Notes: generated by a model from the letters alone, not told the origin. Numbered from the stretch's first letter, positions 15,909 through 24,756 are shown. The stretch is DNA of 37,731 nucleotides from an uncultured Dorea sp. (GCA_947652615.1 CANTDX010000036.1:1-37731); one strand, 5' to 3'. Program-made: numbers and translations.

Positions 15909-18797
15909 CTATCTTACATAATTCATTACCGGACTGTTGATCGGCTGCATGTAGAAATTAGCTCCTCCGATCTCCGCCTGCGCTTCCGGATCACAGATAT
16001 AAGCCCCGTTGATCACTACCCATCCATGAGGCGTATATCCTCCGCTCCTTTTGGGAACACTGCCTTCGACATACTCAGCGTTATATCCCAGATGCCTTGC
16101 CAGATACGCGAATGCTGCGGCATAGCAATAACAATTGCCCTGATGGGATTCCAGCCCCATGACCGCATACCACTGTTCTCTGGTATATCCTGCCGGCGGG
16201 GTAACGTGCCCGTTGATCCTCTGGTAGGTCATGGTATTCGCCACCCAGTTATAACAAGCGTAGAGATCCCTTCCCACCTGATTATATACGGCCGTCACAT
16301 CTCTTTGCAGACGCTCTTCGGCTGCAGAAGTAAGCGAATACGACAATGATCCGGCATTCTTCTTCTTTCCTCCTGATGTAACATATACATGCGTCACATA
16401 TGCCCCGTCAGACTTATGGTTCGCACTGTTAACTACCACGCTCCATTTGCCGTTCCCCTGATTGACTCCGTCGTACCATACGATATCATCCTGGCCATTC
16501 GCCGTACTCCATGTCGGGAACTGCACACGTTCTGCATTCACTCCTATGATTCCGACCTCCCTGCGGGACGAACTGATCGGAACACTGTAGACATAATTGG
16601 AAGCCTTAATATCCGCATTGGCAGCGCCGGCATACAACTGAACGCCGTTGCCCATCGTGATATATACATGGATCTTATAGCTGCCGAAATGATATCCATG
16701 GTCCGCGATATTGACGTTGACAACGTATGTATTGCTGCTTCCTGATCTTATCGCCTTATACCACACAATATCACTCTGATCTGCCGCACACCAAACCGGA
16801 ACCCGGACTTCCCGCACACCGGAAGAAGCCACTACTCCGGAAACGGTGACCTTAAATGTACCGGCTGATCCATTGATATCCGATGCATTTACCGAGGCTA
16901 TCATCGGCTTATTCACCACTTTGAATCCGGTATTGCCTACAAACTGCAGCGTGTTGCTTCTCGTCACACAATATGCGTGAACATTATAATCTCCGGCTTC
17001 CTTATGGTTTGCGATCTTCACGTCATACACATACGCTCCGTTAGACTGTCTCGCGGCAGTATACCACCTGATATCATTCTGGCCGCCCTGACTGCCCCAA
17101 ACTGCAAACTGGATCTTATTCGCCCCGGATGGAACACGCATCCCCGACAAGGTAATCCGATATGTAGATTCTGTACCGTCGATATCTTTTGCCTCCAACG
17201 AACCGAATTCTATATCCATCTTACAATTCGTTGCTCCGGCAAACCAGTCTCCGCCTGCCAGATCTGATACATAAACATGAATATTATAAATACCGGAATT
17301 GTATTTGTGGTTACTCACATTTACATCTAAGATATAGCTGCCGTCTCTGTCTCTGGCCGCCTTATACCATACGATATCCCCTTGATTCTTTTCCGACCAT
17401 ACAGGAACCTTGATCTCCTTGATCAGGTTGGCATTCTTAATATCGGAGATCCGAACCCGAAACTGACCGTTCGCTTTATCGGTTACGCTTGCTTCTACCT
17501 TCCCGACACTTGGAGCCTCCACCTGAAACCCTGACGCCCCGGCAAATACCAGGGAGCCATTTGAAGATTTTACGTAGGCATGTACATTATAATCCCCGAA
17601 TCCTTTATGGTCTTTTAATGATATCTTACATCTGTATATTCCGTCATTTCCCCTGACAGCGTTGTACCATATGATATCATCCTGGCCGTTCACCGTACTC
17701 CATACAGGGAACTGGACCCCGGCTATACCGCCCGGTATCTTCGCATTCTTAAGCTCGGCAATGTATTCATTGTCACTGCTCTTTGCCACTGTAAGTTCCC
17801 CTTGCCGGGTTTCTACATTATGCTGAGTCTTGCCGGCAAAAAACTGAAGCCCTGTAATATCTGTGCAATACACATGGATATCATATACTCCGGCAGAATA
17901 TTTGTGATTCTTCACGTCCACATCAACATAATAATTGCCGCTGTTATCCCTTCTCGCATCATACCATATGATATCATCCTGTCCGTTCACCGCACTCCAG
18001 ATCGGAACTGCGATCTTATGGATCAGATTCGGATTGGTTATTCCTGACAGGACAACCCGGAACGTACCCTTGTCAGAATTATAATCTCTAACTTCAACTC
18101 TTCCTATGCCCGGTGCATCTATATCCAGCTTGGCAGCCCCTACATACCTCAGCGAACGGTCCGGAAGCTCGGCATATGCATGTATATTGTAGACGCCGAA
18201 TCCCTTATGGTTCCTGAGATTCACATCTGCATAATAATTGCCGCTGTTATCCCTTCTCGTATCATACCATACGATATCATCCTGCCCGTTCACTGCACTC
18301 CACACCGGAAGCACAACCTTCTTCGCCTGTTCTGCATCCGATACGTTCGATACGACAACGCGGAAGGTACCCTTTTGTGCATCATAGCCGGTAACCTCTA
18401 CCTTCTCATTCCTGATATCCCTCGCCCTGCTCTCATCTGTCTGTTCTTCTGCCTGAGGCTGCGGCTCTTCGATGGATTTCATCGTTATGGAATGGGTGAT
18501 TCCGCCCGTTTTCTCTGATTCCTCTGGCTCCGGGGCCTTCCCGGCATCCTCCTGGTCCCCGCTCTCACCTTCATCTTTCAAGTCATCACTTACATTCTCC
18601 AGGCCATCACCTGGGTTCTCCAAGTCATCGCCTGCATCTTCCTGGCCGTCGCCTGCATTCTCTAAGTCACCGCCTGCATCTTCAGATACTATGGTCAGAT
18701 TCCCGTCTATCTCTTCCGCTGCTGCCGTAAGAGAAACCAGATTGACCATGAGCGCCATAGATAACAATGCAGCTACGCCTCTGTTCCTCATCCGCAT
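15909..18797 (-). CDS. Secreted protein with seven GBS-Bsp-like repeats and a transglutaminase-like domain
   Basis: A 962-residue exported protein. A signal peptide covers about 1-27 (cut near TAAAEE). An acidic, degenerate repeat tract follows (DLENAGDG/QEDAGDD/LENPGDG, about 40-88). Seven tandem modules of about 95-100 residues then run from about 132 to 820, each with the pattern vPVWS..NGQDDIvWY, nG.Y..dv...NHK and .Y.IHvY, which I recognise as GBS-Bsp-like repeats. The C-terminus (about 825-950) is transglutaminase-like with the triad C889 (GNCYCYAAAF), H924 (TPHGWV) and D936 (CDPEAQ). It may be a cysteine protease, amidase or crosslinking enzyme of the cell surface. There is no sortase motif or C-terminal helix, so attachment would be non-covalent, perhaps through the repeats. 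It is the first gene of the acyltransferase operon. Confidence 0.88.
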   Translation of the reverse strand: MRMRNRGVAALLSMALMVNLVSLTAAAEEIDGNLTIVSEDAGGDLENAGDGQEDAGDDLENPGDGLENVSDDLKDEGESGDQEDAGKAPEPEESEKTGGITHSITMKSIEEPQPQAEEQTDESRARDIRNEKVEVTGYDAQKGTFRVVVSNVSDAEQAKKVVLPVWSAVNGQDDIVWYDTRRDNSGNYYADVNLRNHKGFGVYNIHAYAELPDRSLRYVGAAKLDIDAPGIGRVEVRDYNSDKGTFRVVLSGITNPNLIHKIAVPIWSAVNGQDDIIWYDARRDNSGNYYVDVDVKNHKYSAGVYDIHVYCTDITGLQFFAGKTQHNVETRQGELTVAKSSDNEYIAELKNAKIPGGIAGVQFPVWSTVNGQDDIIWYNAVRGNDGIYRCKISLKDHKGFGDYNVHAYVKSSNGSLVFAGASGFQVEAPSVGKVEASVTDKANGQFRVRISDIKNANLIKEIKVPVWSEKNQGDIVWYKAARDRDGSYILDVNVSNHKYNSGIYNIHVYVSDLAGGDWFAGATNCKMDIEFGSLEAKDIDGTESTYRITLSGMRVPSGANKIQFAVWGSQGGQNDIRWYTAARQSNGAYVYDVKIANHKEAGDYNVHAYCVTRSNTLQFVGNTGFKVVNKPMIASVNASDINGSAGTFKVTVSGVVASSGVREVRVPVWCAADQSDIVWYKAIRSGSSNTYVVNVNIADHGYHFGSYKIHVYITMGNGVQLYAGAANADIKASNYVYSVPISSSRREVGIIGVNAERVQFPTWSTANGQDDIVWYDGVNQGNGKWSVVVNSANHKSDGAYVTHVYVTSGGKKKNAGSLSYSLTSAAEERLQRDVTAVYNQVGRDLYACYNWVANTMTYQRINGHVTPPAGYTREQWYAVMGLESHQGNCYCYAAAFAYLARHLGYNAEYVEGSVPKRSGGYTPHGWVVINGAYICDPEAQAEIGGANFYMQPINSPVMNYVR

Positions 18798-18857
18798 TTC
18801 ACAATCGCCTCTCCCTTCATTTCCTAATTATATTTTTGATACTATAACCACTTTTGT

Positions 18858-18886
18858 ATTATATCACTCCCGAATTTCCCTGTCCA
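18858..18886 (-). promoter_or_regulatory. SigA promoter of the surface-protein/acyltransferase operon
   Basis: TGGACA (18881-18886), a 17-bp spacer and the consensus TATAAT (18858-18863) lie in the 94-bp gap before the GBS-Bsp repeat gene. It probably drives four genes down to 12027. Confidence 0.78.
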
Positions 18887-18891
18887 GTTAC

Positions 18892-19929
18892 TTAATTATC
18901 CGGTGTATTAGTCTTCTTTCGCCTCTTCCTCCAGACAACGATCCCTCCTGCAATCAATATCACGGCTGCCGCCGTGGTCAACAGGATCACCTTTCTGATA
19001 TTCCCAAGGATCGTACGCCCAATACTCTTCCTGGCCGGCTCCGTCTTCTCGATCTCTTTCTCCGGCTCCCCCATAAAACGCCCGGTGTCAATCTTCTCCA
19101 TCGCAAGCCCGGCGATCAATCTCTGCCCCTCCTGATCCGGATGCAGTCCGTCCCTCTGGGTATGCTCACAGATCTCAGATTCAAACAGATTCACCACATG
19201 ATAATCATATTCCTCCGCGTGATCATACATAACCTGGTTCATATTCTGGATCACCTCATCTACTACCATGTTCATCGTCCCGGGAAGCTCAAACTGATTG
19301 ACCGGATTATAGATATCCGTCACCACAAGCTGAGAGCCGTCTTTCCTATACTGTGAGATCGTCTCCATCGCTGCAGCCCATTGTTCCTCAAACGCCGCAT
19401 AATCCCAGTCTTCCAGCATTCCCAATACCCTCATTACCAGCAGCGGATTCTCCTCTATTCCTTCCTGCAGCGCATCAAATGCATCATACGCACTGGTGAA
19501 TCTCTGATCCGTCTCCAGGATCTCCCGTACCGTAAGCTTGAATTCCTGCATCAGATCATTGGCGCCGATCGTCAGCGTAATGATGTCTGCCTTCTCAAGA
19601 GAGGCAGCCGCTTCTTCCGTACTCAGGACATCTGAATTCAGCCTTGCCGAAGTCAGCCCGTTCTTCGCATAATTCACATATTCCGTTGGAATCTCTGTCT
19701 CTTCCGTCACTGCGTCCGCAATCAGCCACGGATAGCTCTGCAGATCTTCCTTCTTCTTTCCTGCATAACCCTTGGCAATACTGTCGCCAAATGCAACACA
19801 GTAGATCTTCTCCTCCTTCTTCATCTCTTCTGCCTGACCCTGCAGAACAGGCAGACCGCTCATTACAAGAATTGCACAGATCCATATATATAATCCGATC
19901 CTTCTCTTCTTCCATAACACACATAACAT
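18892..19929 (-). CDS. Membrane-anchored GDSL/SGNH esterase
   Basis: A 345-residue SGNH hydrolase. It starts MLCVLWKKRRIGLYIW, a signal sequence that likely ends near VLQGQAEE. Block I is VAFGDSIAKGY with the nucleophile Ser, block III is TIGANDL and block V is DGLHPDQEGQ with the catalytic Asp/His. A C-terminal helix (VILLTTAAAVILIAGGIVVW) and an Arg/Lys-rich tail anchor it, leaving the enzyme outside the cell. Likely substrates are acyl or acetyl esters of lipids or glycans. I chose the ATG at 19929 because AGGAAG lies seven bases upstream. The longer frame from a TTG at 19980 overlaps the end of the DUF2804 gene. It lies 22 bp after that gene and directly upstream of the O-acyltransferase operon. 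Confidence 0.86.
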   Translation of the reverse strand: MLCVLWKKRRIGLYIWICAILVMSGLPVLQGQAEEMKKEEKIYCVAFGDSIAKGYAGKKKEDLQSYPWLIADAVTEETEIPTEYVNYAKNGLTSARLNSDVLSTEEAAASLEKADIITLTIGANDLMQEFKLTVREILETDQRFTSAYDAFDALQEGIEENPLLVMRVLGMLEDWDYAAFEEQWAAAMETISQYRKDGSQLVVTDIYNPVNQFELPGTMNMVVDEVIQNMNQVMYDHAEEYDYHVVNLFESEICEHTQRDGLHPDQEGQRLIAGLAMEKIDTGRFMGEPEKEIEKTEPARKSIGRTILGNIRKVILLTTAAAVILIAGGIVVWRKRRKKTNTPDN

Positions 19930-19951
19930 ACGAACACTTCCTAAAAATACA

Positions 19952-20971
19952 TCAATACCGATTATGCACATCCTCCGCAAAACACATCAGGTCCTTAAGC
20001 TCGATCACTTTCCCGTCATCAAGCACAGCCTTACCGCTCATCCGTCCGAATACCTGATGCTGATCCGTCTCTATAATCACCGCCGCGGTCCTCGCCGCCC
20101 GGTCAAGCACCGGCGTAAAATCCATCTCGAACCTCCCGTCGCTGGAGGTGAATCTCCACGGTTTCATATAATCATTCGCCGGGATATGGAAGGTCACGTC
20201 GTCAAGCTTATGCGCCTTCCCATCGTAGAATAGGATATTCTCTGACGCCGCCTCCGTGTCTCCGAAACCATATCCGATGTTGAACCCAAAAGGCTTCCCC
20301 TCTATCATACAATTGCCGGAACCCCAGTACCACCGGTTATCATAGGTCCACACGCCCCGTCCCCAGTCAAGAGTCCCGAAATCCTTCGCCGGATCGAAGG
20401 TATACGTTCTATTGTCGTACCGCATGCTGCCGCCTGCCGTCATACAGTTGATCTTCTGGTTATAATAGAACGCCCGCTTCCCCTTCCACGGAGTCGCAAT
20501 CACCATGGTATCCATCATCGGCTCACGAAGGGTGATGTTGCATTCAAGATCCTTCCCCAGATAGAAATCCCGGAACCTGCACAGGATCCTCCTTCTGTCT
20601 CCCTCTTTGCGGAATTCCATGTGCAGACGCTTATCATGGTAGACCGTATTCCCCTCTTCCGAAGAAGATGGAAGATGCAGCCGCCCCATGGTAAATGGAT
20701 TCAGGATCGTCTCCGTATGCTCCCATCCTTCCTTGAAATTCAGCAGAGACACCGACTGCAATCCGATATACCCATCATCCGATATGGTAAATGCCCCCGC
20801 AAAATCTTCATTTAACACAAGATAATAATCCCATTCCTTGATACGAAACGCCGGCGCCTTGATCTTCGACCGGTCATAGACCTGCACCTGCCGCTTAGAC
20901 CAGCCAGGTTCCCTTAAGTATCCATCCTCATCCAACAACGGCTGCCTTGCTGTCACTTCGTGATTTCTCAT
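19952..20971 (-). CDS. DUF2804 domain protein
   Basis: A 339-residue protein starting MRNHEVTARQPLLDEDGYL. The pattern GWSKRQVQVYDRSKIKA, then FRIKEWDYYLVLNED, fits DUF2804, a beta-rich family of unknown function. WGRGVWTYDNRWYWGSGN sits in the C-terminal half. There is no signal peptide, so it is presumably cytosolic. I chose the ATG at 20971, which has GGAGAGGG four bases upstream. The frame is open to 21118, but those 49 codons lie over a terminator and the promoter region and look non-coding. It is followed by the GDSL esterase, probably in one transcript. Some members look structurally lipocalin-like, but I infer no reaction here. Confidence 0.82.
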   Translation of the reverse strand: MRNHEVTARQPLLDEDGYLREPGWSKRQVQVYDRSKIKAPAFRIKEWDYYLVLNEDFAGAFTISDDGYIGLQSVSLLNFKEGWEHTETILNPFTMGRLHLPSSSEEGNTVYHDKRLHMEFRKEGDRRRILCRFRDFYLGKDLECNITLREPMMDTMVIATPWKGKRAFYYNQKINCMTAGGSMRYDNRTYTFDPAKDFGTLDWGRGVWTYDNRWYWGSGNCMIEGKPFGFNIGYGFGDTEAASENILFYDGKAHKLDDVTFHIPANDYMKPWRFTSSDGRFEMDFTPVLDRAARTAAVIIETDQHQVFGRMSGKAVLDDGKVIELKDLMCFAEDVHNRY

Positions 20972-21029
20972 CGTACCCTCTCCTCTCATATACCAATCCA
21001 CAGAACTCTTACATAAAACTTCTGTATAT

Positions 21030-21038
21030 ATTGTAACA
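21030..21038 (-). promoter_or_regulatory. Possible extended -10 promoter of DUF2804-GDSL
   Basis: TGTTACAAT on the minus strand is an extended -10 hexamer about 60 bp before the DUF2804 start and downstream of the terminator after the kinase gene. I see no good -35. Confidence 0.35.
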
Positions 21039-21098
21039 CATATAAAAAGGACTAACACACCTATCTTTAAAATTATTACGCCCGGCTCATTATCCGCG

Positions 21099-21124
21099 AA
21101 AAAAGGAAGGACTCGCATCCTTCC
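21099..21124 (-). terminator. Intrinsic terminator after the GHKL kinase
   Basis: On the minus strand GGAAGGA, TGCGAG and TCCTTCC form a perfect 7-bp stem with a 6-nt loop, followed by TTTTTT. It lies just after the kinase stop codon and ends the two-component operon. Confidence 0.88.
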
Positions 21125-21130
21125 TCCACG

Positions 21131-21982
21131 CTATACAACAACCTTCATGCAGATGGTATCCTTCCCGTCTGCCTTATCAAGACTCACCGTGATATCTCCG
21201 CGATACCGCCCCACCAGCATCTTCGCATTATACAGGCCAAGCCCGTGCCTGTCTGCGTCACGCTTTGTAGAGTATCCCTTCTCAAAGAACCGGTGCACGT
21301 CCTCCATCTTCATCCCGCAGACCTGATTTTTGATCACGAATACCAATCTGTCATTCTCCGAATCCAGTTCCATGGATACCTGGTTTAATTCCTCGGTACA
21401 GGCCTCATAGGCATTATCTACCAGAGTTCCTACAATCTCGATCAGATGGTGCTCCGAGATACCGGATATGATCTCCAGGCTCTTTACGTTCACCTCCGTC
21501 TTCACATAAGACGGCGCGCGGACGATCTTACTGTAGAGGAAACCGGCCAGCACCTTGTCGCTGATGCGAAGGAGCGGCAGATATCTCCTGCTGTCGTCGT
21601 CCCTTAAGACCTCCGTGATGTATGCAGACTGGCGCGCCACCAGCTCGTCATAATTTCCCACCGTCAGATGCATGTTCAGGATCGCATTGACATGGTTGTC
21701 GAACTCGTGCTGCTTGGCACGGATCTCCTTCACCAATTCCTCCAGAGGCCTGATATAATGCTGATACAACTTAAGCTCCGATTCCTTCTGCCGCATCATA
21801 AGATAGTTCTTCCGCCAGTCGATGATCCCCCAGATCTCCACCACAACCAGTAAGAGAAACATGGTAAAGATCCTGTAATCAAACGTACCGCTAACCAGAA
21901 AATCCACGATCAGATAGACGGATACCAACAGCGCGATCACACAAAATATACGATATAAAAATCTTCTAACCCAGCTTACCAC
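21131..21982 (-). CDS. GHKL-type sensor histidine kinase
   Basis: A 283-residue histidine kinase with two N-terminal membrane helices (about 8-30 and 38-54) and almost no external loop, so any signal is probably sensed within or at the membrane. The phospho-acceptor region is RAKQHEFDNHVNAILNMH, with the first His (about residue 92) the probable site. The ATPase part has the N-box VGTLVDNAYEAC and the G-box GYSTK...HGLGLYNAKML. This layout matches the AgrC/ComD-like GHKL kinases. I chose the GTG at 21982, with GGGAGG seven bases upstream; a TTG two codons earlier is too close to that site. It overlaps the response regulator gene by 17 bp, so the pair is translationally coupled. Confidence 0.88.
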   Translation of the reverse strand: MVSWVRRFLYRIFCVIALLVSVYLIVDFLVSGTFDYRIFTMFLLLVVVEIWGIIDWRKNYLMMRQKESELKLYQHYIRPLEELVKEIRAKQHEFDNHVNAILNMHLTVGNYDELVARQSAYITEVLRDDDSRRYLPLLRISDKVLAGFLYSKIVRAPSYVKTEVNVKSLEIISGISEHHLIEIVGTLVDNAYEACTEELNQVSMELDSENDRLVFVIKNQVCGMKMEDVHRFFEKGYSTKRDADRHGLGLYNAKMLVGRYRGDITVSLDKADGKDTICMKVVV

Positions 21983-22697
21983 TGACAATCCTCCCGATCT
22001 CCGCCTTGTAAGTCACACCGATCTCGATCACGTCCGCACAGTCCTTAAGCTTCACGACACGGTTCACCGTATCATAATACTCTACCTCCCGCCGGTTCAC
22101 GGCGAACATCCGGTGGCACTGCAGGAACATCCCTCCCGGAACCTTCGACAAGATCTGCTTTAACGTTACATACGGCACATCCCAGGTCTCTCCTTTCATA
22201 TGGAGACGAATCCCGCGGTGGATCGCCTCTATATAACGGATCTCGTCGCATCTGACCTGATAATTGACCCCGTCCCGCTTCACCACCACAGACGGCGGCT
22301 CCTCACGCTTCTCCTGGTCCAGGACCTTCCTTACGACCTCAACCACCTGCTCCGGGCGAAACGGCTTCATAATATACTGATAACAATGCAGTTCTCTGTA
22401 GGCCTGCATCTCCATTGCTCCCACGGACGTGACCATGACTACGGGGGTGAATGTATAGCAGAACTTCTCTCTGATCTCTCTTGCAAACAGAATCCCCCCG
22501 ATATCCTCCCGGTTCTCTCCTCCCAGGTTCACATCCAGAAGAAAGAGGCCAAACCGGATATCTCCGTCGAGCAGTTCCTTCGCCTCAAGATAAGAAGAGG
22601 CAGCGTGGACACAGATTTCTTCCGAATACTCTGTAAGGATCTTCCCGAGAGCCTCCATAGAAGCCTTGTCGTCCTCAAGAATCAATACATGTGTCAT
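21966..22697 (-). CDS. LytTR-family response regulator
   Basis: A 243-residue AgrA/VirR-like regulator. The receiver domain (1-120) has acidic residues in LILEDD (5-10), the phospho-acceptor D55 in LLDVNL and the conserved K111 in YIMKPF. A LytTR DNA-binding domain fills about 140-240 (CDEIRYIEAIHRGIRLH, FLQCHRMFAVNRREVEYY). It should bind tandem direct repeats upstream of target genes after phosphorylation by the overlapping kinase. GGGAGG lies seven bases before the ATG. Genes of this type usually control surface or bacteriocin functions, but I see no pheromone-peptide gene or peptide exporter beside it. Confidence 0.92.
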   Translation of the reverse strand: MTHVLILEDDKASMEALGKILTEYSEEICVHAASSYLEAKELLDGDIRFGLFLLDVNLGGENREDIGGILFAREIREKFCYTFTPVVMVTSVGAMEMQAYRELHCYQYIMKPFRPEQVVEVVRKVLDQEKREEPPSVVVKRDGVNYQVRCDEIRYIEAIHRGIRLHMKGETWDVPYVTLKQILSKVPGGMFLQCHRMFAVNRREVEYYDTVNRVVKLKDCADVIEIGVTYKAEIGRIVSGKLG

Positions 22698-22747
22698 AAC
22701 GCTGCCTCCCTTCCCTGTCTACATTCTGTCCATAATCAAGACTTCTG

Positions 22748-23680
22748 TTACTCAGTCATTACCTCCTTGGCGCTCTTTAGAAGGCCTGCGATACCCTGTA
22801 TCTCTGACGGGATAATGATCTTCGTCGCCTTGCCGTCAGCTGCTTTCTCGAACGCCTCCAGACTCTTCATAGTAAGCACAGCCTCGTCGGCTCCTGCCTC
22901 CTTCAGGAAACGGATACCGTCCGCGTTCGCCTTCTGAACCTTAAGGATCGCCTCAGCCTCACCTTCCGCCTCACGGATCATAGCTTCCTTCTGAGCCTCT
23001 GCGCGTAAGATGGCTGCCTGCTTCTCAGCCTCCGCATCCAGGATCGCAGATTCCTTTTGGCCTTCCGCCACCAGGATCGTAGACTTCTTCTCACCTTCCG
23101 CACGCAGGATCGCCTCGCGGCGCTCACGCTCCGCCTTCATCTGCTTCTCCATCGCATCCTGGATGGCTGCCGGCGGGATGATGTTCTTAAGTTCTACACG
23201 GTTCACCTTGATCCCCCACGGGTCCGTCGCCACATCTAAGGAGGCGCGCATCTTCGTGTTGATGGTCTCTCTGGAGGTCAATGTCTGATCCAGTTCCAGA
23301 TCACCGATGATATTACGGAGCGTCGTCGCCGTCAGATTCTCGATCGCCATGATCGGATTCGCAACACCGTAGCAGAACATCTTCGGATCCGTGATCTGAT
23401 AGAACACTACCGTGTCGATCCGCATGGTAACATTATCCTTCGTGATCACCGGCTGTGGCGCGAAATCAACGACCTGCTCCTTTAAGTCCACTCTTCTTGC
23501 AACCCTGTCGATGATCGGCACTTTAAAATGAAGCCCCGTACTCCAGGTTGCCTGATACGCTCCCAGACGCTCCACGACCATTGCCTTCGCCTGCGGCACG
23601 ATCTTAATACAGGAGATCAGAAGCAGTAATACGATCAACACAACTATAACAACAACTACTAACCCAACGATACCTTCCAT
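22748..23680 (-). CDS. SPFH/band-7 (stomatin-like) membrane protein
   Basis: A 310-residue protein with an N-terminal membrane helix (about 4-26) and an SPFH domain (IVPQAKAMVVERLGAYQATW through about 200). A long Ala/Glu coiled region follows, with repeated AILxAEGEKxS- and AEAEKQAAI-like heptads. It resembles paraslipin/QmcA proteins, which form ring-like scaffolds in the membrane and influence protease access or membrane order. The NfeD partner ends 2 bp upstream, the classic stomatin-NfeD operon. A GAGGAGGAA ribosome site lies inside the end of nfeD. Confidence 0.93.
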   Translation of the reverse strand: MEGIVGLVVVVIVVLIVLLLLISCIKIVPQAKAMVVERLGAYQATWSTGLHFKVPIIDRVARRVDLKEQVVDFAPQPVITKDNVTMRIDTVVFYQITDPKMFCYGVANPIMAIENLTATTLRNIIGDLELDQTLTSRETINTKMRASLDVATDPWGIKVNRVELKNIIPPAAIQDAMEKQMKAERERREAILRAEGEKKSTILVAEGQKESAILDAEAEKQAAILRAEAQKEAMIREAEGEAEAILKVQKANADGIRFLKEAGADEAVLTMKSLEAFEKAADGKATKIIIPSEIQGIAGLLKSAKEVMTE

Positions 23681-23682
23681 TC

Positions 23683-24138
23683 CTATTCCTCCTCATACTC
23701 TTTTACTATCAGCTTTACGCCTGATATGTTCACTACCTTCGCCAACATCTCCGGTTCCAGAATAAGGTCATCCCTCTCCGCCCGTACCGTCCATTCCTGG
23801 CCGTTTACATTTGCCATCCCTGTCTGCCTGATATTGTCCACTCTCTCCGTGATGCGGATGGTCTTGCCGATGATCCCCTCATAGTTCGTCTTCTCACGCT
23901 GCGTATTGATGAATCTCACCGCAAACGGTCTCGTGAATATCAGCAGTACAAAGGTTACAGCAAAGAACGCAGCCACCTGCCACATCAGCGAGAGTCCAAG
24001 GATATTCAGGATCAGCGCCGCCAACGCCCCGCCGGCCGCCCAGATACTCGTAAGCCCCACCGTAATGATCTCGACGATCAGCAGGATGATCAGAAACACC
24101 AGCCAGGCAATCGTGATATAACTGTCCTGTATCACCAT
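23683..24138 (-). CDS. NfeD-like membrane protein
   Basis: A 151-residue protein with membrane helices covering about 8-75 (WLVFLIILLIVEIITVGLTS, then two more) and a C-terminal OB-fold domain (IGKTIRITERVDNIRQTG, VNGQEWTVRAERD). This is the short, protease-free NfeD type that pairs with stomatin-like SPFH proteins. AAAGGAAG lies seven bases before the ATG. It has its own promoter in the divergent gap shared with yqeY. Confidence 0.92.
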   Translation of the reverse strand: MVIQDSYITIAWLVFLIILLIVEIITVGLTSIWAAGGALAALILNILGLSLMWQVAAFFAVTFVLLIFTRPFAVRFINTQREKTNYEGIIGKTIRITERVDNIRQTGMANVNGQEWTVRAERDDLILEPEMLAKVVNISGVKLIVKEYEEE

Positions 24139-24164
24139 ATGCTCACTTCCTTTCTGTTGAACCT

Positions 24165-24193
24165 ATGGTAACAAATTTGCACCGTCTAATCAA
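24165..24193 (-). promoter_or_regulatory. Promoter of nfeD-SPFH
   Basis: TTGATT (24188-24193), 17 bp and TACCAT (24165-24170), with an extended -10 TGT. It is 27 bp before the nfeD start and faces away from yqeY. Confidence 0.6.
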
Positions 24194-24247
24194 TAGATAT
24201 TGCGTGAATGCAGTGATTTCGTGTCTGAACAGGGCATACCATATACC

Positions 24248-24276
24248 TTGCAGAATCAACCGTCATCCTGTATAAT
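24248..24276 (+). promoter_or_regulatory. SigA promoter of yqeY
   Basis: TTGCAG (24248-24253), 17 bp and the consensus TATAAT (24271-24276), 33 bp before the yqeY ATG. Confidence 0.75.
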
Positions 24277-24309
24277 GATGGAGACATACTAATTTCAGGA
24301 GGGATTCAT

Positions 24310-24756
24310 ATGAGTAAGATCGAAGAAGTTCGCGTTGATATGTTCAAGGCCATGAAAGAAGGTAACAAAGACACCAAGGAGACTCTGTCCATGCTGCTTG
24401 CAGCCCTTAAGAATAAAGCAATTGACAAACGGGAAGACCTGACCGAAGAAGAGGAGATCCAGGTTGTCCTTAAGGAGATCAAGCAGACGAAAGAGGCGCT
24501 GGAGATGACGCCCGCCGACCGCACCGACATCATCGAAGAATGTACCAAGCGTCTCGCTGTTCTTGAGCAGTATGCTCCTAAGATGATGGACGAGACCGAG
24601 ATCCGCGGGGTGATCAATGCAACCCTCGCAGAGCTTGGGATCGAAGCTCCCACCTCCAAGGACAAGGGAAGGATCATGAAGGTCCTGATGCCCAAGGTCA
24701 AGGGGAAGGCAGACGGCAAACTGGTGAATGACCTGCTTACCTCCATTATGCAATAG
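24310..24756 (+). CDS. yqeY: GatB/YqeY-domain protein
   Basis: A 148-residue protein of the YqeY family, which resembles the C-terminal tRNA-binding tail of GatB/GatE amidotransferase subunits. Landmarks are MSKIEEVRVDMFKAMKEGNK, then TLSMLLAALKNKAID and, near the end, GIEAPTSKDKGRIMKVLMP followed by GKADGKLVNDLL. It has been linked to transamidation-like tRNA metabolism, but its role is not settled. GGAGG lies seven bases upstream of the ATG. It is one of only two plus-strand genes in the window, has its own promoter and stands alone. It is convergent with the PrsA-like gene. Confidence 0.93.
   Translation: MSKIEEVRVDMFKAMKEGNKDTKETLSMLLAALKNKAIDKREDLTEEEEIQVVLKEIKQTKEALEMTPADRTDIIEECTKRLAVLEQYAPKMMDETEIRGVINATLAELGIEAPTSKDKGRIMKVLMPKVKGKADGKLVNDLLTSIMQ

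Noticed and set aside
15909..18400. Repeated 300-bp units considered as a CRISPR or mobile repeat
   Set aside because: They are diverged coding repeats for GBS-Bsp-like modules in one open frame.
20972..21118. N-terminal extension of the DUF2804 gene
   Set aside because: It would cover the kinase terminator and likely promoter; the ATG at 20971 has a good ribosome site.
22923..23180. Repetitive DNA in the SPFH gene taken as a possible tandem repeat or array
   Set aside because: It is explained by Ala/Glu heptads of the coiled-coil; units are not exact and there are no spacers.
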